Shown piece by piece: positions 24,601 through 36,600 of a stretch of 64,000 nucleotides of DNA. The stretch is from Cocos nucifera (Eukaryota; Streptophyta; Magnoliopsida; Arecales; Arecaceae). The stretch covers positions 1 to 64,000 of the forward strand of contig QRFJ01004932.1 of NCBI GenBank assembly GCA_006176705.1, in the 5' to 3' direction. Position 1 is the first letter of the stretch. Every line of letters begins with the position of its first letter. The position numbers and the translations under genes were made by a program. The notes below the pieces were generated by a model. The model saw nothing but the letters and a program-made list of their open reading frames with translations, was not told the DNA's origin and ran no database searches.

Positions 24601-27600
24601 GCCGAGGTTGAAGCGGGGGCGGATAAGTCTGGACGGGATTTGGTTACAAAGGCGACGATCATCGAGTTGAAGCCCTTCTGGGAGGCTTTTTTTCTCGAGG
24701 AAGAACTCTAAAGAGGAGGAAGAGAGATTGTTACTGAGCACTCCTTTAAGAACAAGGGAACCTCAAGAACAGAGGGCCCTTCGTCGAGCGCCAATTCTAT
24801 TGATGCAGAATCTGGTTGACGCCAGATTGGTCTGGAGTCAAGAAAGACGAGGTCGCCGCCGGTGACCTGCAAAATAAAGTTCCGTCCGGAGTCGGTGGTG
24901 GTGGCTCCGGAAGGACCCTCCGACGATCAAGTCAGCTCTTCTGAGCAACAGAAATGGAGTGCTTAGGAAAGAGTTCAGCAGAGTTTTCGAGCGGAAGAGA
25001 AGAGCTTAGGAAAAATATATCTGGAGGGTCCCTTTTTATAGGCGGAGCTTGTAGCGAGTTGATGGTGACAGCTGCGATTGTCTGGTAGCGGGCTGCTCGA
25101 GGCCTGACGGTAGTTAATCACGGAGGGAGGTGCTGCTTGTAGCGCCGCCTGCAGCAGATTGATGGTGACAGCCATCGCCGTCCGATAGCGGATCGCTGTC
25201 GCTTGCGGCGGACTGATAGTGACGGTCGCAGCTGTCCGACACTGAGCCGCTCGGGGCCGCATGGAAGGATGAAGAGCTTTGACGTATGTCGATTTCGGAG
25301 AAGTTCGGACACCCGTAAAGATTTGACTGAAGGAAAGACATGGAAGGAGTTCGACTCCTGTGAAAATTCGACTGAAGGAGAAGCTCGGAAGGAGTTCGGC
25401 TCCTATGGAAATCCGACTGAAGGAGAAGCTTGGAAGTAGTACAGCTCTTGTGGAAATCCGATTGAAGGAGAGAGGTGGAAGGAGTTCGACTGGAGGAGGA
25501 ATCCGAAGGAAGTTTGGCTCTCGTAGAAGCCCGACTGAAGGAGGAATTCGGAAGGAGTTCGGCTCCCGTAGAAGTCCGACTGAAGGAGGAATCCGAAATA
25601 GTTTGGCTCCCGTGGAAGCCCGACGGAAGGAGGAATCCAGAGGAAGTTCGGCTCCTGTAGAAGCCCGACTGCTGGAGGAGTCCGGAAGAAGTTCGGCTCC
25701 CATTGAAGCCCGACTGAAGGAGGAATCCGGAGGGAGTTCGGCTCCCGTAGAGGCCCGACCGCTGAAGGAATCCGGAGGGAGTTCGGCTTCCGTAGAAGCC
25801 CGATTGAAGGAGGAATTCGGAGGGAGTTCGGCTCCCATAGAAGCCCGACCGAAGGAGGAATCCGGAGGGAGTTCGGCTCCCATAGAAGCCCGATCGAAGG
25901 AGTCTGGAAGGAGTTTGGCTCCCGTAGAAGTCCGATCGAAGGACTCCGGAGGGAGTTCGGCTCCCGTAGAAGTCCGATCGAAGGAGGAATCCGCTGAGAA
26001 GTTCGGTTGGACTCGGCCGCTTCTAAGTTCGGTTGGGTTCAGCCGCTGGAGGAGTCCGACCACTGAATGAGTTCGGCTGCTAGGGGAAGAATTTCCGATT
26101 GAAGCTTTTCCGTGATTACCAGCTGCATTAGGCTAAGCACCAGGCTTGACTTCGGCGGGAGCGGGGTTCGTCTCCAACACTGCCTATCGCGATTTAGCCT
26201 CTTCCATCTTATAATGACATGGATTGGGATTCCAAGCTTCTTCCATTATCCACTCTTAAGGCTAGGCTTTTCTATGCGGTGCAAGGCCTTGACCATCCCC
26301 TTTCACTGCTTGTGGTAATGAAAGCCTTGGATCTCTCCCATCTTTATGTTAGTGGCCCTTCTCCCCCTCTTTCAATGGCCACTTCTTCCTCTTATAGGAT
26401 TCTTGTTTACTCTAGGGCTTCAACGATGGCAAAGGGCTTTCACACCGGAGAAGAAGCGATTCATGGAGTCGCTGTCGTGATCTGGCAGGGGCTTCAATGA
26501 TGAAGATGAGGATGAGTGTGGCAGAAAGGAGGTTTCCTTGAATAAAGGTCGCTGTTGAGATCTAGCCTCTGTTAGATATATGTGCCTTAGAAGCCAGAAT
26601 TGGCTGACACTTGTAATACACTTCTAAGGGCAAAATTGTAATTTTGACTATAAATAATAAAATGGGTTATTTTCTATCACAAATGTGTATTTAGTGTCTG
26701 TGATACATCCCTTGAGTTAATGGTAATGATAATTCTTATTTTCAAGAGTTGAAAATTTAAGACAAAAATTTTCATTATTAACTCATAAAATGCTCCTGAC
26801 CGTAGGATTATCATGAGGATGGTGACTGATCCGGAAGGTTGGTGTACAATCACTTCTTTATAGTAGATGAGTCTTGAGTCTATGGTGTAGAGACACCGGA
26901 GCGAGAGTACAGATACTCGTTAGAGAACGAGGGCATTGAGCGTGACCACCTCGAGCAGTCATAAGGAAGTCTACCTTCTCGTCGATGACTGACTCGAAGC
27001 TGCAGTAGTGTGTCTGGTTCTTTGACCTGAGGTGCATCGGCAGTTCACCTTGAGGGTGTTATAGTTTGACTACACCATGACTCGATCTCCTAGCCATTTG
27101 GAACCCTGAGGTGTATGTTGGCTATAGCATGTTCATTGTAGGAATTGGATTGCACCAAGACGGAATCTATCTACCTCGGTAGATGAGGAGCAGCCTTATG
27201 ATGATCATGAGAATCAAGTCCATAAGCCCATGGCCATAGCAGAGTGAAATAATAGAAAGAGTTTCTATTAAGGTTTTCACATCAGACTTAAATCAAATGA
27301 TTAAATCATATGACAGAAATTAGGGTTTGACGAGTTCACCTTAATCCTAATCTGATCGAGGCTCAAGATAGAAGAACTTAACTACACAGGTAGCTACACC
27401 AAGAGGTTCGTTTTCAGTTTTGATGGGTTGCCACCATATACTGCTAGGTGTCACTGATGGATTTTGGGAGCAATTAGAATAATTTGGATGATCGATCATT
27501 CTATTTGTCTAAATTAGAAAAGTTCTGATCCATCGGAAGGTGTTTCGATGATGTTGATGATAGAGATCACGACATATCCCATTATCATACAGAATTGAAC

Positions 27601-30600
27601 CTAATTGGATCACACAAACAAGGGTTTGGATCTGGATTTTATCAATTGGACTAACCCAGTTCAATTGATTTGAATTAGATTCAATTAGGTTCAAGAAAAT
27701 CGTGCTAGCACACGATTGAGCCTAACGTTCTCCTTCTATAATCATTAAAAGTTGTCTCGACTGAGCCAAATGAGTTTATGCTCACTTAGGTACCTTTACT
27801 TGGTCTGACTGGAGCTTGTCCAGGTTAGAAAAGGGTTGTCTTAATTTATGAGATAAATTTGAGACAACACCTGCCATTTTTCGTCACTTGCTAATTCTTG
27901 TCTTTTGACTTTGGTCAAGCATTGACCTTTGACACTTAGACATCTGTCCATGTGTTATGCACCCATAGGAGATTTATTTTGGACCAGTCAACCTGCTAAA
28001 AAGCAGGTGGACTATGGGTGGAGATTTATTTTGGACCAGTCAACCTGCTAAAAAGCAGGTGGACTAGGGGCGCACGCCTAGGGAGGCGTGTGCCCATGGA
28101 TAGAGGCGACTGGAGTCCCATACAGATGGGACTAGTTACTTCAGGGTATCTACTTAGGTGGCGCCAAGGAAATAGACTTTGACCAGTCTTAGGCGCCATC
28201 TAAGAATGATTAAGAGGGGCTCTCATCTGATTGGATCAGGTGATGTCATCCCATCAATTAGATTTAGATCTGATTGCACGAAGCGACGTGATTGGCCGGG
28301 ATGATGTGGCACTGCATGGCGCAGCAGGGTCTATATAAACCCTGTCTGCACCTAGCTTTAGAAGAGATCTCCAATAGCCCACACCATAAGGCTGCCCCTC
28401 TCCCTCCTCCACGTCGTCTTCAGGTCCCCTCTCTCCTCTCCACATCCAAGGGGATTTGGGCTCCAGTTTGGTGCGATCCAGGCAAGAGAAAGGTGACGAG
28501 AAAAGAAGAAGGCAGCACAGAGATGATTCCAGATCTTCAAAAGGAGTTTTGAAGATTCTCTAAATCAGATCTAGATCTGATATTTAGAAAGGTGATAAAG
28601 AAGGAGAAGATCTCCAAATTCAGCCCGAGTGGATACCGATAGAGGTCAGGCATTTGCGTGGTTGATCCAGAATCTCAGGCAATCAACAGGATCATCACAG
28701 GGTAATCTGATTACCCAACAAAAGGTACAAAATTAAATCAGATTTAATTTACTTTTGTTTTATTTTATTAGATCTATAAAATCAGATCTGAAATGTCTCA
28801 GATCTGATTTGGATTCAAAAGAGAAATTTTTGAAATATCTCTCTTGATCTAATCAGATCTGAACGAACCTGATCCAGAAAATCTGGATTTTTCCTTCAAC
28901 TGGTATCAGAGCCAGGTTTCTATAAATAATTTAGATATGATTTTAATTTATTTTTGATCTAATAATTAGATGATTTCAGATGTCACATGAGATGTGATTA
29001 GATCTGAAATCAAAAAAATTAAAATTAAATAATTTAGATCTAAGTTTTATAAGATGCATGATTAGTTGTAAAATAGAATTGTTCTATACATAGTCTTGCA
29101 TGATCATAATTTAATTTGATTAAGTTATGATTTAGATTAATTTATTTACTATTTTTTGATGTTATAAATATTATAATAAGATCTGAAAAATAGTAAATAA
29201 AATTATTTAATTTTTGTTCATATGAGATATGATGAATGCATGTTTAGACTAGTTGTAGAATAGTTCTACATAATTGTCTAGAATAGAATTTATTTTGATG
29301 TGATCAATTTAAATTTAATTTTTTAGATAATTATGAGATAATTCAGATCTGAAAACATGCATAATAGGATACATGAGATGTATGCAAAACATGTTTAAAG
29401 TTAGATCAGTTTTTATATATGAGATATATGATGTAGATCTAATTAGTTTTGTAGTCTTATATTTTTGATTAAGGCGTTCCCCTTGGCTGTCCGATCATAA
29501 GAACAAAGTAGGGTTTAAATGCCCTCTCCTCTCATTCGATAGGGTGTTCTTATGATGTGTAGGGGTGCTGCGCGTTCGTCCTTAATCAGAAATCAAGAAC
29601 TTATTTTCTGCAAAATCCTAGATCCTGAAACCTTAGAATTTTATTTATATGTTTTGTTTTTGAACCCTAAATTTAATTAAGAATTAAGATTATGAAATAT
29701 GTTAGGACTAAAATTGAGAATTTTAGATCTAAGACATATTCATAAAATTGGGTTCGGGCTTGGGTAGCTCAATTAGGTCTAAATGGTTGATCAAACCAAA
29801 TCAAGAGTTGGTTAGATGGGATCAACAATGCTTAAATTGACCAGCCTAATAGGATTAAGTCTGGGTCAAGATCGAGTCACGTGAGTGATCGATCAAGCTA
29901 AGACCTAATTAGGCTCAGTGGTTAGAGTCTGGATTGTAGGCTAACTCGATTGGTTCTGTCTCAACAATTTGGTGTCTAAGGTAAGTTTGGCAGATACGAC
30001 CGACTGATTTTTAATTGGGAGCTACTCGACTCGAATGCGTTCTTATCGAGTTAATGGCATATCCCTTCCACCGGTCTCACTTACCTGGCCATGTTTGTTG
30101 ACTCAGTTCTGATCTGAGGTGGTCAATAATCCGAGCTAACCCATGCCACTAGGTTAGTCATAATAGTTATGACTATGTCAAGTCTAGTTTAATGAGACCT
30201 AAATCAAATCTTTCCTAAGAAAAGATTAAGTCTAAGGTCTTCCACCATTGTAGATGTGCGGGCCCTTCTCGGGGTTGATTGTTCTCGATTGGTTACAGTG
30301 GCTCAGTTGCACCGAGAAGATGCAACCATGTCTATTAGGCATTGGATGCTACGGGCTGGAGGATGAATTGGGCTCAATATTTCGGATACGGTGAGAGACT
30401 CAATTAGGAATCCAATCTGTGCAAATGGTGGGTCTGACTTAACTAAGGAGTGGATCAATATTCCGGACACGGTGAGATTCATGAATTAGAGACCAAGTTT
30501 GGGTGCACCATGATTAGAGAATCATTGAACAAGAGTTGTTCACTCATTGGCTAACCCATCACCAATAACTGTTAGATGAGGTGATGAGTAAGTCGGTGGG

Positions 30601-33600
30601 ACCGCACCACCCACTAGAAATCATAATCGTGGAGATTTTCGCATCTCTACAGAGGGAGTGTAGGGATCCGAGAAAATAGTGGGAGCTAATTTGTTTAAAA
30701 ATAAAATTTCTAAATAAATTGGTTAAGTCTTAATTACAATATCTAACTAGAAACTTTGACTCTCTACAGGAAAAATGTCTGCATCCAACCCACTAGCACG
30801 AATCCTGAACACCCATAGACTGATCGGACCAAATTACAAGGATTGGCTCTGAAACTTTAAAATCGTTTTGGGTTCCGAGAAGTTAACTCATGTATTGGAC
30901 CAGGACCCTTCCCACCTTACCAGCTCGTCCATCCGCTGAACAGAGAGCGTCTCTGGATAAGTGGACTGATGAAGATAATAAGGCCAGATACTACATGTTG
31001 GGCTCGATGTCTGATGAGCTTCAGCGCCAACATGAAGATATCAGAACTGCTCGCCAAATGTTGGCTCACCTACGGGAGATGTTTGGTGAACAGAGTCGTG
31101 CAGCCAAGTATCAAGTCACTAAACGACTGTTCAAGGCTAAGATGCACGATGGGCAGTCAGTCCAAGATCATTGTCTGATGATGATCAAGGACTTGGAAGA
31201 GCTTGAGAAGCTCGGAGTGAGGTTGGACTTGGATCTACAGAATGACATAATTCTGCAATCCTTGACTGATGCATTTGGGCAGTTCATCATGAAATACCAT
31301 ATGCATAAACTTCAAAACTCCTTAGCCGAACTTATGAACATGCTGGTTATGCTGAGCTTTCCATGAAAGGTTCTAAAGGCTCAGTATTTGCTATGGAACA
31401 GACTTCTTCCAAGAGAAAGTCTTTTGAAAAGAAGAAGTCTGTGAAAAGGCAGAAGGTGGAAGGAGGAAAGAAGAAAAAGGTAGAGCCGAAAAAGAAAGCC
31501 GTTGACAAAGGAAAGTGTTTCCATTGCAACAATGATAGCCATCGGAAGCGGAACTGCCCTACTTACCTGGCCATCCTAAAGGAGGCAGGTCCTTCTGGAG
31601 GTATGCTCGTTATCGAGTCTAACCTTACGATTTCTTCTGCATCCAGTTAGGTGCTTAACTCTAGTTCTAGTGCTCACTTGTGCACTTCGATGCAGGGTCT
31701 TGAGGATAGCAGGAGGCTGAAGGATGGTGAGATGATCTTACGCATTGGAATGGAGTAAGGGTTGCTGTCGTGGCCGTGTGAACATATCTTCTTCGACTAC
31801 CATCTGGTTTAGACTTAGTATTAAAAGACTGTTATTATGTGCCTGCTGCAAGCAGGAATTTGATTTCTGTTTCTTGCCTTGCATTAGAAGGCTATGTAAT
31901 TAGTTTTCTTAAGGATCATTGTAACATTCTTTATTAAAGAAATAAAATTGCAAGTGGTTTCCTTATTAACGGTCTTTACCAGTTACATATTGATGTATCT
32001 GTTTTCAATATCGAGCAAAATGTGAATGCCATGAAATGACCTAGGGATAGTCCAAACATTAGGTATCTATGGCACCTAAGACTAGGTCATATAGCAGAAG
32101 ATAGGGTTAACAAATTGGAGAAAACAGGGCTATTGAGTTCGTTACTTCCGAGTCATATCCAATTTGTGAATCTTGTCTTCATGGCAAAATGACTAAGCTC
32201 CTTTTTGTAGGACATGGGGAAAGGGCCACGGATCTTCTTGCGCTAGTACATATTGATGTGTGCGGCTCATTTGATGTGCCGGTTAGAGGCAACTTTATCT
32301 ACTTCATAATCTTTACCGATGATTTGTTTAGGTACGGGTATGTGTATATTATGAGACACAAGTCTGAAGCTTTTGAAAAGTTCAAGGAATTCAGACATGA
32401 AGTAGAAACGCAAATTGGAAAATCCATTAAGGTTCTTCGATCAAATCGAGGAAGTGAATACCTTAGTCGGAAATTCCTGGACTATCTGAAGGAAAATGGC
32501 ATAGTCTCTCAATGGACTCCACCTGAAACACTTCAACTCAATGGGATTTCAGAATGGAGGAACCGAACCCTATTAGATATGATCCGATCCATGATGAGCT
32601 TCACGGACCTTCCTGATTTTCTTTGGAGACATTGTTTGTTAACTGCAAATACTTACTGAATAGGGTTCCTTCTAAAACCGTTCCTACCACACCGTATGAG
32701 ATATGGCATGGTAAGAAACTAAGTTTAAGTCATCTCAGAATTTAGGGTTGTCCAGCTCATGTCAAAAGACAACAAGCGGATAAGTTAGACTTTAGGTCCT
32801 TTAGAGCTCGATTTATAGGATATCGTAAAGAGTCATTAAGATATTATTTCTCCATTCCAAAAGATCACAATGTGATTGTGAGTCGATATGCCATCTTTCT
32901 TGAAAAATAGTTTATTCAAGATAGCGGCATTGGAAAGCAGATTAAGTTCGATGAGAAAGTCTCACAAGAGCAACGAGCTAAAGGACCAAATCAGGTTGAG
33001 CCAATACAATCACTACGTCCTCCACCTCGTAGATCGGAAAGAGTTTTCCGTCCTCCTGAGAGGTACTTAGGTACCATTTCAGAGGAAATAGAGGAAATGT
33101 TCCTCGTAGGTAATGGGGTTCATGGTGATGATCCCAAAATCTATAATGAGACGATATCGGATATCGACTTCGAGAAATGGTTAGAGGCAATGAAGTCAGA
33201 TATTGACTCGATGCACTCAAACTAAGTCTGGACCTTGGTAGATCCATCAGAAGGTATAGTACCTGTTGGTGCAGAATCTGATTGACGCCGGATCGAGCTG
33301 GAGTCGAGGAAGATGAGGTCGCCACCGTTGAGCTGCAAAACAAAGTCCCATCTGGAGTCGGTGGTGGTGGCTCCAGCAGGGCCCTTCAACGATCAAGTCA
33401 GCTCTTCTGGCCAACAGAAATGGAGTGCTTAGGAAAGAGTTCGGCAGAGTTTTTGGAAGGAGGAGAATTTAGTGAAAACGTATCTGGAGGGTCCCTTTTT
33501 ATAGACGGAGCCTGTAGTAGATTGATGGTAATAGACATATCGTCCGGTATTAGGCCGCATGGAATTTGTTACGGAGATAGAGGTGTCGCCAGACCGATAG

Positions 33601-36600
33601 TGGCAGCCATACCGTTTGGTCGTGGACCGCATGGGGTTTGTTACGAAGAGAGAGGTGTCGCCAGACTGATAGTGGCAGTCATACCATCTGGTCGTGACCC
33701 ACATGGAGTTTGTTACGGAGAGAGAGGTGTTGCCAGACCGATAATGATAGCTATGCCGTTTGGTGGAAGCATGCGTTTGGAGTCCGACTGAGCTGGAGGA
33801 GTCCGACTGCATGAGTAATCTGGAAGGAGTTGGGCTCCTGAAGGAGTCCGACTGGAAGAGATATCCGGAAGGAGTCCGAAAGGAGTTCGGCTCCTGGAGG
33901 AGTCCAACTGCAGGAGCAATCCAAAAGGAGTTCGTCTTTTGGATGAATTCGACTGAAGGAGAATTCTGGAAGGAGTTCGGCTCCTGAAGGAATCTGACTA
34001 AAGGAGAATTTTGGAAGGAGTTCGGCTCCTGGAGGAATTCGATTGAAGAAAAAGTCCGGAAGGAGTTTGGCTTCGGCTTCTGTAGAAATCCGACTGAAGG
34101 AGAATTTTGGAAGGAGTTTGGCTTCTGAAGGAATCCGACTAAAGGAGAAGTTCGAAAGGAGTTTGGCTCCTGCAGAAAAACGACTGAAGGAGAGATCCGG
34201 AAGGAGTTCGGCTCCCATAGAAGTCCGACTGAAGGAGTCCGGAAGGAGTTCGGCTCCTATAGAAATCCGACTGAAGGAGAATTCTGAAAGGAGTTCGGTT
34301 AGGGTGCGGTCGCTGTAGAATTCGGCCGGCTGAAGAAGTTCGGCTGACTGAAGGAGTTCGGCTAGGGTTCGGCCGCTTGAAGGAGTTCGGCTGGGGTTCG
34401 GCCGCTGAAGAGAGAATTTTCGATCGAAGCTCTTTCGTGATTGCCAGTTGCGTTAGTCCGATCGTCAAACTGGACTTCGGCAGGAGTGGGATTTATCCTC
34501 AACAATAGTCCCCCCACTCTCGAGTTCGAAACTCGAAGAAAGGGAGTACAAAAAAATGACTGCCGAAGTCCTTTTTCGGGCTTTGCACCCGTTGGGGTTG
34601 AAGCTCGGGGGAGACCTTATCTTCAGTCGAGGTTGACGTTGAGGTTGAGGCTCGGAGGAGATCTTTTTTCCAACCGAGGTCCAAGGAGATCTCGTCTCCT
34701 ATTGACGTTGCGGTTGAAGCTTGTCGGAGATCTTGTCTCCAGCCGACGTTACGGTTGAAGTCCGTGGGAGATCTTGTCTCCTGTTGACGTAGACTTTGAA
34801 GCTCGGAGGAGATCTTATCTCCAGTCGAGGTTGAAGGAGATCTTATCTCCTGTTGACGTAGACTTTGAGGCTCGAGGGAGATCTTATCTCTAGCAGTCGA
34901 GGTTGAAGGTGGAGTTCGGAGGAGATCTTATCTCCGGCAGTTGAGGTTGAAGGAGATCTTATCTCCTGTTGACGTAGACTCTGAAGCTCGGGGGAGATCT
35001 TATCTTCAGTCGAGGTTGAAGGAGATCTTATCTCCTATTGACGTAGACTTTGAGGCTCGGGGGGCTCGGGGGAGATCTTATCTCCAGCAGTCGAGGTTGA
35101 AGGAGATCTTATCTCCTATTGACGTAGACTCTAAGGCTCGGGGGAGATCTTATCTCCAGCGGTCGAGGTTGAAGGAGATCTTATCTCCTGTTGACGTAGA
35201 AGCTCGGAGGAGATCTTATCTCCAGTCGAGGTTGAAGGAGATCTTATCTCCTATTGACGTAGAAGATTGAAGCTTGGGAAAGATCTTATCTCCAGTCGAG
35301 GTTAAATGAGATCTTATCTCCTGTTGACGTAGACTCTGAGGCTCAGGGGGAGATCTTATCTCCAGCAATCGAGGTTAAAGGTGGAGCTCGGAGGAGATCT
35401 TATCTCCTGTTGACATAGACTCTAAGGCTCGTGGGAGATCTTATCTCCAGCTGAGGTTAAAGGAGATCTTATCTCCTGTTGACGTAGAAGCTGAAGCTCG
35501 GAGGAGATCTTATCTCCAGCCACCGAGGTTGAAGGAGATCTTATCTCTTATTGACGTAGACTCTGAGGCTCGGGGGAGATCTTATCTCCAGCAGCCGAGG
35601 TTGAAGGTGGAGCTCGGAGGAGATCTTATCTCCAGCAGCCGAGGTTGAAGGAGATCTTATCTCCTGTTGACGTAGAAGCTCGGGGGAGATCTTATCTCCA
35701 GCAGTCGAGGTTGAAGATCTTATCTCCCGTTGTTGTCAGGGCACAATGGGGCCGTTGTCGGGGCCTCTCCTTTCATCTCGTCTAAAATGAATGAGGCCTT
35801 CGACTTTGCTCACATTAGGACGAGGTTCTTTCCTATTCCTAACGGGCTGTGGGGGCACATAAGGGCCGTTGTCGGGGCCTCTCCTCCCCATCTCGTCTAA
35901 AATGAACGAGGCTTTCGACTTTGCTCACGTTAGGACGAGGTCTTCTTCTGTTCCTAACGGCTGTGGGGCACATAAGGGCCGTTGTCGGAGCCTCTCCCCC
36001 CATCTCGTCTAAAAATGAACGAGGTCTTCAACTTTGCTCACATTAGGATGAGGTTCTCTCCTGTTTCTAACGGGCTGTGGGGACACATAAGGACCGTTGT
36101 CGGGGCCTCTCCCCCCATCTCGTCTAAAATGAACGAGGCCTTCGACTTTGCTCGCATTAGGATGAGGTTCTTCCTCCTATTCTAATGAGCTGTGGGGGCA
36201 CATAAGGGTCGTTGTTAGGGCCTCTCCCCTTATCTCGTCTAAAATGAACGAGGCCTTCGACTTTGCTCACGTTAGGACGAGGTTCTCCTCATGTTCCTAA
36301 CGGACTGTGGGGGCACATAAGGGCTGTTGTCAGGGCCTCTCCCCCCATCTTATCTAAAATGAATGAGGCCTTTGACTTTGCTCACGTTAGGACGAGGTTC
36401 TCCTCCTGTTTCTAACATGACTGCTTTTAATTACTTCTTTCCTGTCATCACATAATTTTCGCACCAAGAAACAATAATGTTGAAATCGAGGAGTTTTATT
36501 GAGAAAAAATTACTGGTAGTACATCCTTAGGTTTTTTGAGTTCCAAGGTCGTGGGAGTGTTGTTCCTCCGAGCTCCTTCAGGCGATAAGTTTCGAGCCGG

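Larger units (their letters stand above)
22536..26179 (-). mobile_element. Truncated Tat-type Ty3/gypsy element
   Basis: On the minus strand: 5' LTR (24798-26179), primer-binding region, gag, then protease. The sequence matches the full-length Tat element at 33264-43360 (for example 22540-22640 with 39730-39820) and stops abruptly at 22536. Reverse transcriptase, RNase H, integrase and the 3' LTR are missing. It is a 5' fragment left by deletion or recombination. Confidence 0.85.

Noticed and set aside
25310..26070. 236- and 362-codon open frames over the gypsy LTR
   Set aside because: Both strands are open because of the 45-bp LTR repeat; the residues simply repeat.
34590..36420. CRISPR-like regular repeats
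   Set aside because: The units are contiguous tandem repeats in a plant retrotransposon, with no unique spacers and no cas genes.
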